Positions 7,532 to 13,480 of a stretch of DNA of 17,474 nucleotides are shown here, in pieces; position 1 is the first letter of the stretch; each line of letters opens with the position of its first letter. The notes under the pieces were generated by a model. That model worked only from the letters and a program-made list of their open reading frames with translations, was not told where the DNA came from and did no database searches. Source of the DNA: an uncultured Eubacteriales bacterium (GTDB lineage: Bacteria > Bacillota > Clostridia > Oscillospirales > Acutalibacteraceae); assembly GCA_948527295.1 (NCBI GenBank), contig CAOSWK010000009.1, forward strand, positions 1 to 17,474, read 5' to 3'. The position numbers and the translations under genes were made by a program.

Positions 7532-7993
7532 ATGAAAGTAGTTCTGTTATCAGAAGGGGCAATAGCCCCCAAACGAGTAAATGAGTTTGCCGCCGGCTAC
7601 GATCTCTTTACTCCAAAAGACGTAGTGGTCAATCCTGGCCGCAATATGATTCCACTCGACATAGCTGTTGAACTGGACCCTCACACCCAGGGTGAAGTCA
7701 GACCTTGTAGTGGTTCCTCGATTAATGGTATGAAAGGATATTCTCTTCAAGTCCATGATACCGAGAAGAGGCTTGATGCCGATGTCATCCTTGGAACAGT
7801 GGATGAAGATTACAGGGGCGTAGTAGGTGTTATCATCAAGAGCTTTGAGAAAGAGCCTTTCCTCATCAAGCATAAAGAGAAAATTGCACAGCTTGTAGTC
7901 AAAAAGTATGTTGGCACTCCGTTTGAGATTGTCTCAGAACTCACGACTACAGACCGAGGCACTAAAGGTTTTGGTCAGCTGGAACACCAGTAA
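7532..7993 (+). CDS. dut: dUTP diphosphatase (trimeric dUTPase)
   Basis: 153 residues, the usual size of trimeric dUTPases, which hydrolyse dUTP to dUMP and pyrophosphate and keep uracil out of phage DNA. All five motifs are visible in order: motif 1 AAGYDLF (20-26); motif 2 RPCSGSS (57-63), a variant of the common PRSGLA; motif 3 GTVDEDYRGVV (88-98) with the catalytic aspartate Asp91; motif 4 EKIAQLVV (116-123); motif 5 RGTKGFGQ (142-149), which carries the P-loop-like glycines that close over the nucleotide. Motif 2 differs from the usual form but keeps the Arg and Ser-Gly. The gene ends the first plus-strand operon; a strong terminator follows 22 bases later. Confidence 0.92.
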   Translation: MKVVLLSEGAIAPKRVNEFAAGYDLFTPKDVVVNPGRNMIPLDIAVELDPHTQGEVRPCSGSSINGMKGYSLQVHDTEKRLDADVILGTVDEDYRGVVGVIIKSFEKEPFLIKHKEKIAQLVVKKYVGTPFEIVSELTTTDRGTKGFGQLEHQ

Positions 7994-8014
7994 TCCGATT
8001 CATACAGCACAATT

Positions 8015-8052
8015 AAGGAGCGTGAAGCAGAGAAGCGCACGCTCCTTTTTTA
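8015..8052 (+). terminator. Rho-independent terminator after dut
   Basis: A perfect 10-bp stem AAGGAGCGTG (8015-8024) / CACGCTCCTT (8038-8047) with a 13-base loop, followed by a T run (TTTTTT to 8051). It ends the operon that closes with the dUTPase gene and insulates the recombinase promoter region downstream. Confidence 0.88.
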
Positions 8053-8088
8053 ATGGCCTTTCCTATATAATTAAGGTGTATCTATTGT

Positions 8089-8197
8089 AAAAAGTGAAAC
8101 TTCCTTAAATGCTTAGATAACACGTTACCAGTGTTTTAAGTCAAGTTTAACATTTTTTAGAAAGTGAAACTACAAAAATATTTGGTGGTTTCACTTT
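8089..8197. repeat. Cluster of three AAAGTGAAAC motif copies upstream of the recombinase
   Basis: AAAGTGAAAC occurs at 8091-8100 and 8161-8170 on the plus strand, and its complement GTTTCACTTT at 8188-8197. The last two form an inverted pair 17 bases apart. The second copy is part of a 17-base sequence TTTTTAGAAAGTGAAAC (8154-8170) found again, identical, at 14246-14262. Copies are also at 5964 and 14.1-14.3 kb. The third copy lies between the -33 and -7 boxes of the recombinase promoter, so a bound protein should block it. A repressor operator family is the simplest reading. Confidence 0.6.
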
Positions 8198-8212
8198 TTG
8201 GAATTAATTTTG
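8181..8212 (+). promoter_or_regulatory. Bacteroidetes-type promoter for the tyrosine recombinase
   Basis: TTTG at 8181-8184 is followed after 20 bases by TAATTTTG at 8205-8212, a full match to the Bacteroidetes primary sigma consensus (TTTG, 19-21 bases, TAnnTTTG). Transcription should begin around 8218-8220, leaving a leader of about 16 bases before ATG 8235. The GTTTCACTTT motif copy at 8188-8197 lies inside the spacer. Confidence 0.75.
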
Positions 8213-8234
8213 CGATACCAAAACCAAAAATTGT

Positions 8235-8828
8235 ATGAGTAAAAAAGGAAGCGTGACTACGGCCGACTATCTGCCGTATGCCGATTATCAAAAACTTGTT
8301 CAGACCCTTATTGATGAAAAGAAATATTGGTGGGCCTGTTATTGCATCCTGTCTTTTTGTACCGGGCTGCGCTTTTCTGATGTATGTAAACTAAGGTGGA
8401 CTGACGTGCTTGACCAGAGAAAGATTGTCATCACGGCAAAGAAAACCAATAAGACTCACGTTATCCCAATCGGACAAAATGCTTCTGACCATTTCACTTC
8501 TCTTTATAAACTGATGGGTAAACCTCCCAAAAGAGACATTATCCTTGTAGGGCAAAAAGGAGAAGAGGGAAAGGCTGTGTCAATTCAGTATATCAATCGC
8601 ACCTTAAAGAAATGGGCGGTAAAATATGATCTGGATATTGACAATTTCAGCACTCACACATTTCGGAAAACATTTGGAAGGTATGTCTATGATAAAGGAG
8701 GTCAAGATGAAAAGACTCTTATGTACCTCAATCGTATTTTCAAGCATACCAGCTTAGATACTACGATTACTTATCTTGGTATTCGTAATGATGAAATATC
8801 AAACATCTTTGACTCTATACAGATATAA
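8235..8828 (+). CDS. Tyrosine recombinase, catalytic domain only
   Basis: 197 residues with the tyrosine recombinase catalytic set: arginine in CTGLRFSDV (Arg46), a basic strand pair VITAKKTNKTHVIPIG (66-80) holding the likely lysine, HTFR (His141, Arg144), the third basic position FKHTSLDTT (His171), and the nucleophile in ITYLGI (Tyr180). It has no N-terminal core-binding (SAM-like) domain: only about 15 residues precede the fold, while full integrases are 300-400 residues. It may bind DNA through the catalytic domain alone, with a partner, or act as a small invertase or decoy. It has its own promoter overlapped by a motif-family site, so its expression looks controlled. The following gene begins two bases after its stop. 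Strand exchange activity is inferred from the intact residues. Confidence 0.85.
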   Translation: MSKKGSVTTADYLPYADYQKLVQTLIDEKKYWWACYCILSFCTGLRFSDVCKLRWTDVLDQRKIVITAKKTNKTHVIPIGQNASDHFTSLYKLMGKPPKRDIILVGQKGEEGKAVSIQYINRTLKKWAVKYDLDIDNFSTHTFRKTFGRYVYDKGGQDEKTLMYLNRIFKHTSLDTTITYLGIRNDEISNIFDSIQI

Positions 8829-8830
8829 GA

Positions 8831-9454
8831 ATGGAAAATAGATGCAGAATATTGAGTAAAATCAAATATTGTGGTCTTTGTGGAAAGAAAATCTGGATGC
8901 AGAACTACAATACCCAAAATCGTATCGCTCATATTATGGTCAGAGATGGTGTCTGCTATGAGTGTGCGTACTGGGAAGATTTGATTGCTTACCCCCCGAA
9001 ATATATGGAGGTGGTCAATCATAAATGTCTGCGTCTGCATCCGGTTGCCGACAAAAAGGATAAGACCCTTATTCTCGGAGGTAAGGGAAAGATGAGATAT
9101 TTTATGCGTACCGACGGTTCCCTTATTCAGTCAAATGATATATGGGTTATAGGCACCATACCGGACCGATTTTCCTCACAACTTCCCACCTCAGCAGTAG
9201 AGATAACCTTGAAAGCATATCGTCAACTGAAGAAAAGTAATAAGAAATGTCAGGCTCGTGCGTGTCTGGATCGCTATCATTGTTTCAGATATAACCGGGC
9301 ATTGGAGAATGATGAAAGAGGCCCATTCAATACAGTTCCACCAAAATGGAATGTAGGTGATGAACATTGTGGTTTCTTTATCAATCTCCAGGATATAAAA
9401 AGTGATGAAAGCAGTATAATCAGTAAACCAAATTCCAATGAAACAAAAAACTGA
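8831..9454 (+). CDS. Cys-rich zinc-ribbon-like hypothetical protein
   Basis: 207 residues beginning two bases after the recombinase stop. The N-terminus has two CxxC pairs, CGLC (14-17) and CYEC (42-45), 24 residues apart, as in zinc ribbons or treble clefs. A second Cys cluster, KKCQARACLDRYHCFRY, is near residues 138-154. The final third ends with VGDEHCGFFINLQDIK, similar to the C-terminus of the small protein encoded at 6048-6248. It might be a nucleic-acid-binding or anti-host factor, but nothing fixes the role. The end of the gene contains the leader element TGATGAAAGCAGTAT in frame (Asp-Glu-Ser-Ser) and overlaps the next start by 17 bases. Confidence 0.7.
   Translation: MENRCRILSKIKYCGLCGKKIWMQNYNTQNRIAHIMVRDGVCYECAYWEDLIAYPPKYMEVVNHKCLRLHPVADKKDKTLILGGKGKMRYFMRTDGSLIQSNDIWVIGTIPDRFSSQLPTSAVEITLKAYRQLKKSNKKCQARACLDRYHCFRYNRALENDERGPFNTVPPKWNVGDEHCGFFINLQDIKSDESSIISKPNSNETKN
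9403..9417 (+). promoter_or_regulatory. Leader element copy 1, ahead of the gene at 9438
   Basis: TGATGAAAGCAGTAT lies within the last codons of the preceding gene, 35 bases before the ATG at 9438 (GCAGT to ATG, 27 bases). It matches the copies at 11579, 12195 and 12933. No hairpin is evident between the element and the ATG here. Confidence 0.6.
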
Positions 9455-9728
9455 AGAGTTGCTTAAAAAAGCACAACAGATTATGGGGGATGATTCAGAC
9501 TTCCTCATTATCGCTCACAAAGATGGCCAATGTGGTGCCGTTGCTCACGGAGAAACTGATAATATTGCTCAGGCGATATTCTCTTGTATGCACCAGCCGA
9601 ACAATCCTATCGGCTCTACACTGTATCGCATCATCAAGCTCATTGTGTTCAACACAATGAACAATCCCTCACCTTATGCTTCAGATCTCATCGACGCAAT
9701 AGAAAAAATCCTCCCTGACGATGAGTAA
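9438..9728 (+). CDS. Hypothetical protein, 96 aa
   Basis: 96 residues. The N-terminal helix MKQKTEELLKKAQQIMGDDSD leads into FLIIAHKDGQCGAVAHGETDNIAQAIFSCM (about 22-51), a strand-strand-helix shape, then a second helical part TLYRIIKLIVFNTMNN. The acidic C-terminus EKILPDDE ends in the stop that overlaps the ATG of the next gene by eight bases, so the two are coupled. It overlaps the end of the Cys-rich gene. Small proteins of this shape are common in phages of gut Bacteroidales, but I know no function for it. A copy of the leader element lies 35 bases upstream, suggesting shared control with the genes at 11611 and 12229. Confidence 0.65.
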   Translation: MKQKTEELLKKAQQIMGDDSDFLIIAHKDGQCGAVAHGETDNIAQAIFSCMHQPNNPIGSTLYRIIKLIVFNTMNNPSPYASDLIDAIEKILPDDE

Positions 9729-10557
9729 CAAGTATATGCCATACGATGTGTCAGATATAGACACATTGATGAATGAGCCTTGGGAAATCAGTGACCAGCC
9801 ATTCATGCTTCATGCAGCCTATGCTCTCAGCTGCCTCTACGACATTGTGGCCCCGGAGGATGACGAAGAGTTTACTCCAGAGGATATATGGGGTTGCAAG
9901 ATTGAGAAAAAAATCCTTGACCGTCTTGTTTTGGATATTGCTGATGATTTCAATGATGCAGCTTCCAATCGTAAGCAAGTCCGTATATGGGATAAGAATT
10001 ACTCAATCCGAAAAGTAAACGCTTATGATCACAAGCGTCTCAATCTCATCTTCAGCTTCCCATTGGAAAATGGAGAATATACCTTGACCAAAGAGGGGGT
10101 TCTTAATCTGGGCGGTCGTGTAGATCCTATGCTTAAACCTTATGAGGTAACAAAAGAGCAGGCCAAAGTCAATCGCACCTATCTCAGACAAGTGATTATG
10201 CTTGCCGAAGATGATGAGAACAATGGTTGGGATCAACTGACCGATATGGAGATTGTGGTATATTGTTGGGCGCTTTTCTACAACAAGCACCAATACGACA
10301 ACTTTATCCATTTCAAAAATGAATACAAGGATTATCTTTACGTCACTGAGAAGGATATTCTCAGCTGTCTTAATGAGAAATCCACACTCAGACAACAGCC
10401 GGTGGGAATGTATGCGTTTTCGTATGATAAAGTTCTTGCTTGGAATAAAGCTAACGGCCAACAATCATTTGCTGATAAAATTCCAGCTGATAAGGCAGAA
10501 GATTATTGGTACGATGTAGCCTTGAAAAAGACTTTCAAACCGATAGACCAACGATAA
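9721..10557 (+). CDS. Hypothetical phage protein, 278 aa
   Basis: 278 residues, unrecognised. Start ATG 9721 lies within the stop region of the preceding gene. The composition is acidic and cytoplasmic, with Trp/Tyr-rich patches: an N-terminal helical part (LHAAYALSCLYDIVAPEDDEEF), a central strand-rich segment (VRIWDKNYSIRKVNAYDHKRL, then LIFSFPLENGEYTL), and a C-terminal helical part with IVVYCWALFYNKHQYDNF and EDYWYDVALKKTF. No catalytic motif, zinc site or membrane segment is visible. It is the last gene of the second plus-strand operon and ends one base ahead of a two-way terminator. Coding is well supported by operon position and by the length of the frame. Confidence 0.68.
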   Translation: MSNKYMPYDVSDIDTLMNEPWEISDQPFMLHAAYALSCLYDIVAPEDDEEFTPEDIWGCKIEKKILDRLVLDIADDFNDAASNRKQVRIWDKNYSIRKVNAYDHKRLNLIFSFPLENGEYTLTKEGVLNLGGRVDPMLKPYEVTKEQAKVNRTYLRQVIMLAEDDENNGWDQLTDMEIVVYCWALFYNKHQYDNFIHFKNEYKDYLYVTEKDILSCLNEKSTLRQQPVGMYAFSYDKVLAWNKANGQQSFADKIPADKAEDYWYDVALKKTFKPIDQR

Positions 10558-10597
10558 AATGAGGGGGATGGCATTACGCTTTCCCCCTCATCTTTTT
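10555..10597. terminator. Bidirectional terminator between convergent genes
   Basis: A perfect 10-bp stem ATGAGGGGGA (10559-10568) / TCCCCCTCAT (10582-10591) is followed by CTTTTT on the plus strand and by a T run (plus-strand AAAA) on the minus strand. The end of the minus-strand gene, including its stop at 10574-10576, lies inside the hairpin. Confidence 0.85.
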
Positions 10598-11437
10598 GAC
10601 TTCCTTCATAAAGAACAACCCTTCAGTATAGTCTAAGATATAGTTACCGGCCTTAAATCTATCCAAATGCTTCTTTGAACCATTATCCCGATCCATCACA
10701 AGTTCAAAATTCTCATTCAGATACCAGTACACATTATCCTTTCCCTTTTTGGGTGCTTTTACAAATTGATGACACCGCTCATTATAGAACCAACCTTGCT
10801 TAGATGTAGCTGCGTGTAATCGTTTTATGTCAGCCTCCAATGCTGGTTTTAAGGGTGTATAGTTAGAATCCACCCAATAATCCATTTTAAGTTCATCCCC
10901 CTCCAGATACGCCAGAAAATGATATTTGGAATTGTCTGATTCTAAGAACATACCCACATTTGGCTCATCACTATTGGGGTTTTCAATAGTGCCATAAAAA
11001 TATTTTTTAGGGGTGTACAGTTTCTCAAACTTACCAAATCGAACATGAAAATCCACCCCTTTCTCAAATAAGAGGCGTTTCATCTGTAATATCCGGGCCT
11101 CATCAAGAGGTTTTAATCTCCCTGGCTCCAGAACCTCCATATCATTTACGATGAGATTTCCATCATAGTCACAATAAGCAGCTAAAATTACTCCTGCCGG
11201 CGTGCTATTTCCGACCACACCCATTGTATTGCCATAGCTAACAAAATCACCAGCTCCAAATCCAAACTCTATCCAATCAAGAAATTCCTGATATGTTGAA
11301 GTAGATTTGGGAATCTGAGAGACACGGATGTTCCCTCCCTTAAACCGTTTGCGACAATATGCGAGAACTTTCTGCCAGTCCTCGTCTGAGAACTGGCAAT
11401 CAGAAGTGTATCGGTATATTTGATTCAGAGTTTTCAT
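10574..11437 (-). CDS. Unrecognised lone gene on the opposite strand
   Basis: 287 residues from ATG 11437 (MKTLNQIYRY). A TTG 30 bases upstream is in frame, but it falls within the -7 promoter box, so the ATG is the better start. The protein opens SDCQFSDEDWQKVLAYCRKRFKGGN, then a FGFGAGDFVSYGNTMGVVGNST segment that looks like a small beta-barrel (SH3- or KOW-like: GDFV...G.VG), and repeated YF/YW strands such as KYFYGTIENPNSDEPNVGMF and KYHFLAYLEGDELKMDYW. It is soluble with a basic end (KEVKKMRGKA). It stands alone between two rightward operons, with its own promoter and terminator, the layout of a phage moron (accessory gene active in the lysogen). What it does is not visible. Confidence 0.7.
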   Translation of the reverse strand: MKTLNQIYRYTSDCQFSDEDWQKVLAYCRKRFKGGNIRVSQIPKSTSTYQEFLDWIEFGFGAGDFVSYGNTMGVVGNSTPAGVILAAYCDYDGNLIVNDMEVLEPGRLKPLDEARILQMKRLLFEKGVDFHVRFGKFEKLYTPKKYFYGTIENPNSDEPNVGMFLESDNSKYHFLAYLEGDELKMDYWVDSNYTPLKPALEADIKRLHAATSKQGWFYNERCHQFVKAPKKGKDNVYWYLNENFELVMDRDNGSKKHLDRFKAGNYILDYTEGLFFMKEVKKMRGKA

Positions 11438-11464
11438 CTGGAACGGTCTTGTCTTTTTAACCTG

Positions 11465-11472
11465 CAAAGTTA
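11465..11472 (-). promoter_or_regulatory. -7 box for the lone minus-strand gene
   Basis: On the minus strand TAACTTTG (11472-11465) matches TAnnTTTG exactly and lies 27 bases before ATG 11437. The -33 position has no good TTTG (a TTTTA stretch is there), so the promoter may be weak or activated. The palindrome at 11491-11507 covers the -33 area. Confidence 0.55.
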
Positions 11473-11490
11473 CTATTAAAAATTAAAACT

Positions 11491-11507
11491 GGGTGAATTA
11501 TTCGCCC
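11491..11507. promoter_or_regulatory. Palindromic operator-like site between divergent promoters
   Basis: GGGTGAA-TTA-TTCGCCC is a 7-bp inverted repeat (one G-T mismatch as DNA). It sits across the -33 area of the leftward promoter and six bases upstream of the -33 box of the rightward one. That is the usual place for a regulator acting on both. The winged-helix protein encoded at 11611 is a candidate binder. Confidence 0.45.
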
Positions 11508-11512
11508 ATTAT

Positions 11513-11543
11513 TTTGTCCGAACTTAAATTTTTAATAATTTTG
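11513..11543 (+). promoter_or_regulatory. Bacteroidetes-type promoter of the regulator operon
   Basis: TTTG (11513-11516), 19 bases, TAATTTTG (11536-11543): a full consensus match. The -7 box is the same octamer as in the recombinase promoter. Transcription would begin near 11550, giving a leader of about 60 bases ahead of ATG 11611. Confidence 0.78.
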
Positions 11544-11556
11544 CAATTTGCAAATG

Positions 11557-11610
11557 AGGATGTTGCCACATCCTGACGTGATGAAAGCAGTGTTATGAAC
11601 AATTCATAAC
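11557..11610 (+). promoter_or_regulatory. Structured leader with element copy 2 and hairpin against the start codon
   Basis: Within the predicted leader are, in order, hairpin AGGATGT-TGCC-ACATCCT (11557-11574), the element TGATGAAAGCAGTGTT (11579-11594), and a perfect 8-bp hairpin GTTATGAA-CAA-TTCATAAC (11592-11610) whose last base touches ATG 11611. Since a good promoter lies just upstream, this element is in the RNA, which argues for control of translation or RNA stability rather than promoter function. Confidence 0.65.
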
Positions 11611-12192
11611 ATGAAGCGAGTACCAAATAGAGCTAAACTCCCACCCCCGGAGCCGATTATCATCAAGCTCGATCAAAAACAGCTTAGAGGCAGAATAGTC
11701 TTGCCTAAAGTCAAGTATCAGGTAATTGCATCCGTAGAGGCCGATGAGGTTTTTGACGGAATGGTTATCCCACTCCCCAAAGTCCTGATATATTTTCTCA
11801 GCAAGAATGAATTGATGTTGCTTTCCACCATCATCGAAGAAACCAATGAGAATGGTGATTGTGCATTGTCGTTAAAAGAGATGGCAGTTAGAATGAAAAT
11901 TTCTGCTCCTACTCTTAGCAACTGTCTTTATTCTCTCAGAAAAATTGGGCTATTACTGGAGACCCCAAATGGGAAAAAGGGTGGGGGCCGACTCCGCAAG
12001 CTCAATTATCCAGCTATTCAACATTTGAATGACCTCGTTGAAGGCGAAGATCTGGGTATTTACACTCGGATCAGGAAAGCCTCACGCAAAATCAATATCC
12101 TCAATCTCACCAAGGAAGATGTGAAAGGTGCATACGATACCCACGTTCTTGACCCAGACCACGATCCGGCAGAGGAAGAGGAATATGATTAA
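11611..12192 (+). CDS. Winged-helix DNA-binding protein
   Basis: 193 residues. The middle part is a winged helix-turn-helix: KNELMLLSTIIEETNENG (about 65-82), the turn ALSLKEMAVRMKISAPTLSN (85-104), CLYSLRKIGLLLE (105-117), and a basic wing GKKGGGRLRK (121-130). The N-terminus is Pro/Lys-rich with a short strand part (FDGMVIPLPKVLIYFL), and the C-terminus is acidic (DPDHDPAEEEEYD). It is probably a transcriptional regulator; the N-terminal strand region could also suit a replication initiator. It leads an operon with a consensus promoter and a hairpin-rich leader, and faces the lone minus-strand gene across a palindromic site, so self-regulation or control of that gene is plausible. Neither is shown by the sequence. 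Confidence 0.72.
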   Translation: MKRVPNRAKLPPPEPIIIKLDQKQLRGRIVLPKVKYQVIASVEADEVFDGMVIPLPKVLIYFLSKNELMLLSTIIEETNENGDCALSLKEMAVRMKISAPTLSNCLYSLRKIGLLLETPNGKKGGGRLRKLNYPAIQHLNDLVEGEDLGIYTRIRKASRKINILNLTKEDVKGAYDTHVLDPDHDPAEEEEYD

Positions 12193-12194
12193 AT

Positions 12195-12227
12195 TGATGA
12201 AAGCAGTGTTTTCAAAAACTGAAACAC
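12195..12227 (+). promoter_or_regulatory. Leader element copy 3 with hairpin, ahead of the gene at 12229
   Basis: TGATGAAAGCAGTGTT (12195-12210) begins three bases after the regulator stop codon. It merges into a 7-bp hairpin GTGTTTT (12206-12212) / GAAACAC (12221-12227, one G-T pair), ending one base before ATG 12229. The arrangement is that of copy 2, but the hairpin sequence is unrelated. Confidence 0.62.
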
Positions 12228-12228
12228 A

Positions 12229-12531
12229 ATGAGCAGACCGATACCGTTTGAGTTCCAGAAATTCGGGAACCTGACCTTGGTAACACTGGATTCCAGATTT
12301 GCCGACTATGATTTCAAGCCGGTAATGCAGAATGGGAAGATGATGATGCAAATTCCTGAAAAGACCATCAAAGATTGCCGTAACATTGACGGATGTGTGT
12401 ATTTCCATCTTGGTAGAGTTTCTGATCAGGTTATGGTTGACCTTATCGAGAAATTCCAGAAGCTGAAAGTTGAAAAAGGCTGGAAGCCTGGAAAGGGCTT
12501 GGTTGTACCTGACAACAAATTCATAATCTGA
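12229..12531 (+). CDS. Hypothetical protein, 100 aa
   Basis: 100 residues, unrecognised. It begins MSRPIPFEFQKFGNLTLVTL, with a strand-rich N-terminal half, then GKMMMQIPEKTIKDCRNIDG and a short helix VMVDLIEKFQKLKVEKGWKPG. The last part, KGLVVPDNKF, is basic. It lies second in the regulator operon, behind its own copy of the leader element, and is followed one base after its stop by the next gene. No motif indicates a function. The frame is supported by tight spacing and the repeated leader. Confidence 0.62.
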   Translation: MSRPIPFEFQKFGNLTLVTLDSRFADYDFKPVMQNGKMMMQIPEKTIKDCRNIDGCVYFHLGRVSDQVMVDLIEKFQKLKVEKGWKPGKGLVVPDNKFII

Positions 12532-12532
12532 G

Positions 12533-12790
12533 ATGGACTTCAAAGAACATCTGCTGTCGCTGCATTGGAACACGTTTGCCAAATATCCGGCCCAAGGCTC
12601 GGACATTTACATTCACTGTTACACTGATGACGGCAGCAATCACAAGTTTTTCAGAGTACGACAGTTCAATGCTGTCTGCTTCGACTTCCAGAGCATAGTG
12701 AGCAAATCATCCAACAAACACCAATGGCGGTTCTCTTGGCTGCCAGTAGAAAAAACTGAAGAAAGTTATGATACCCGAAATTCTGATTAG
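12533..12790 (+). CDS. Small hypothetical protein, DUF551-like composition
   Basis: 85 residues. The pattern W-x-x-FAKYPAQGSDIYIHCYTDD, FRVRQFN, VCFDFQSI and a closing WRFSWLPVE resembles short Bacteroidetes phage proteins with a Trp at the start and a WLP motif at the end (DUF551-type), but the assignment is only by look. The gene starts one base after the stop of the previous one and overlaps the next small frame by 23 bases. Most likely a compact cytoplasmic protein. Confidence 0.6.
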   Translation: MDFKEHLLSLHWNTFAKYPAQGSDIYIHCYTDDGSNHKFFRVRQFNAVCFDFQSIVSKSSNKHQWRFSWLPVEKTEESYDTRNSD

Positions 12791-12935
12791 TGCGATGATG
12801 GCTGTTTCGCCATTCCACCCAAAGGCCCCGATACCTGATGTACCCAAACAGTACGCAATCCTGACTTCCGGAGAAGAGAGCCGAAAGCCAATATCCAGAA
12901 AAGAGCGCAGGGCAAATAATCGGCGCAGATCCTGA
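12768..12935 (+). CDS. Small basic protein, 55 aa
   Basis: A 55-residue frame from ATG 12768: a hydrophobic start (MIPEILISAMMAVSPFHP), a middle with PIPDVPKQYAILTSGEES, then a strongly basic tail (RKPISRKERRANNRRRS). It overlaps the preceding gene by 23 bases in another frame, like several pairs in this element, and its stop codon is the first TGA of leader element copy 4. The basic tail would suit nucleic-acid binding. It is short, so coding is likely but not certain. Confidence 0.45.
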   Translation: MIPEILISAMMAVSPFHPKAPIPDVPKQYAILTSGEESRKPISRKERRANNRRRS

Positions 12936-12948
12936 TGAAAGCAGTATT
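12933..12948 (+). promoter_or_regulatory. Leader element copy 4, facing a gene-poor region
   Basis: TGATGAAAGCAGTATT lies 35 bases before an ATG at 12968, the same spacing as copy 1. But that ATG opens only Met-Lys-stop; a second ATG at 12973 gives 18 residues (12973-13029, MSTSFCLIQILVYKCAGL). Either a tiny peptide is made, or the gene once behind this leader has been lost. Confidence 0.5.
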
Positions 12949-13029
12949 CCTCTCTCCACCGACTATTATGAAATGAGCACGAGTTTTTGTCTCATACAAA
13001 TTTTGGTTTACAAGTGCGCTGGGCTGTGA

Positions 13030-13480
13030 AGCTCGGCGCATTGTTTTTTGTGGCTGGGGTGGTCGGAGGCCACGAAAGAAAGAACAACAAGAAAAAGAAA
13101 AAACAGAAAAAAAGAAAAAACCGACAGAAAAAAGAAAAAAAGAAAAATAAATAAAAAGAAAAAATAGAAAGAAAGGGTCCACTCTCCCTCATTCCTTTTC
13201 TCCTAAAGTCGAAAAGGAAATTCGGTCGAGTGGCCCGCGCACACGCGAGCGCGCCCAAAGCACAGAACTTCTTAGTAATCGTAGCTCCCTATCCCAGTAT
13301 CCTTATCAAAGTCTGTTCCCCCTCATTCCCAGCAAACCTTCAAAAGACTGTTTAGAGTTTTTTGAATAGAGCTTAGTTCCTATCCCAGTATTCTTACAAA
13401 AACTGTTTTGTGATGTTTGGAAGAAGTGTTGGGGAAGTTTTAGGGAGTGGAAGGAGGTTTAAGGTTTTTCTTTTTTTGAA
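13030..13480. other. Gene-free stretch: polypurine tract, hairpin and imperfect repeats
   Basis: I see no convincing gene. It holds a purine run (13074-13177) with nine pyrimidines in 104 bases; a hairpin TTCCTTTTC (13192-13200) / GAAAAGGAA (13211-13219); a G+C-rich patch of alternating purine and pyrimidine (about 13230-13255); and two imperfect direct repeats 91 bases apart sharing CCTATCCCAGTAT (13288-13300, 13379-13391) and a looser CTTA..CAAA..CTGTT tail. Long minus-strand frames here are the Phe-rich translation of the purine run. Confidence 0.6.
13288..13391 (+). repeat. Imperfect direct repeat pair, 91-base spacing
   Basis: CCTATCCCAGTAT is identical at 13288-13300 and 13379-13391. 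Each copy continues into CTTA, CAAA and CTGTT with small differences, about 30 bases of similarity in all. CTTAGT precedes both. The copies may be remnants of a duplication or binding sites. Confidence 0.6.

Noticed and set aside
12787..13258. Long minus-strand frames rich in Phe
   Set aside because: They are the reverse translation of the polypurine tract and show no protein-like pattern.
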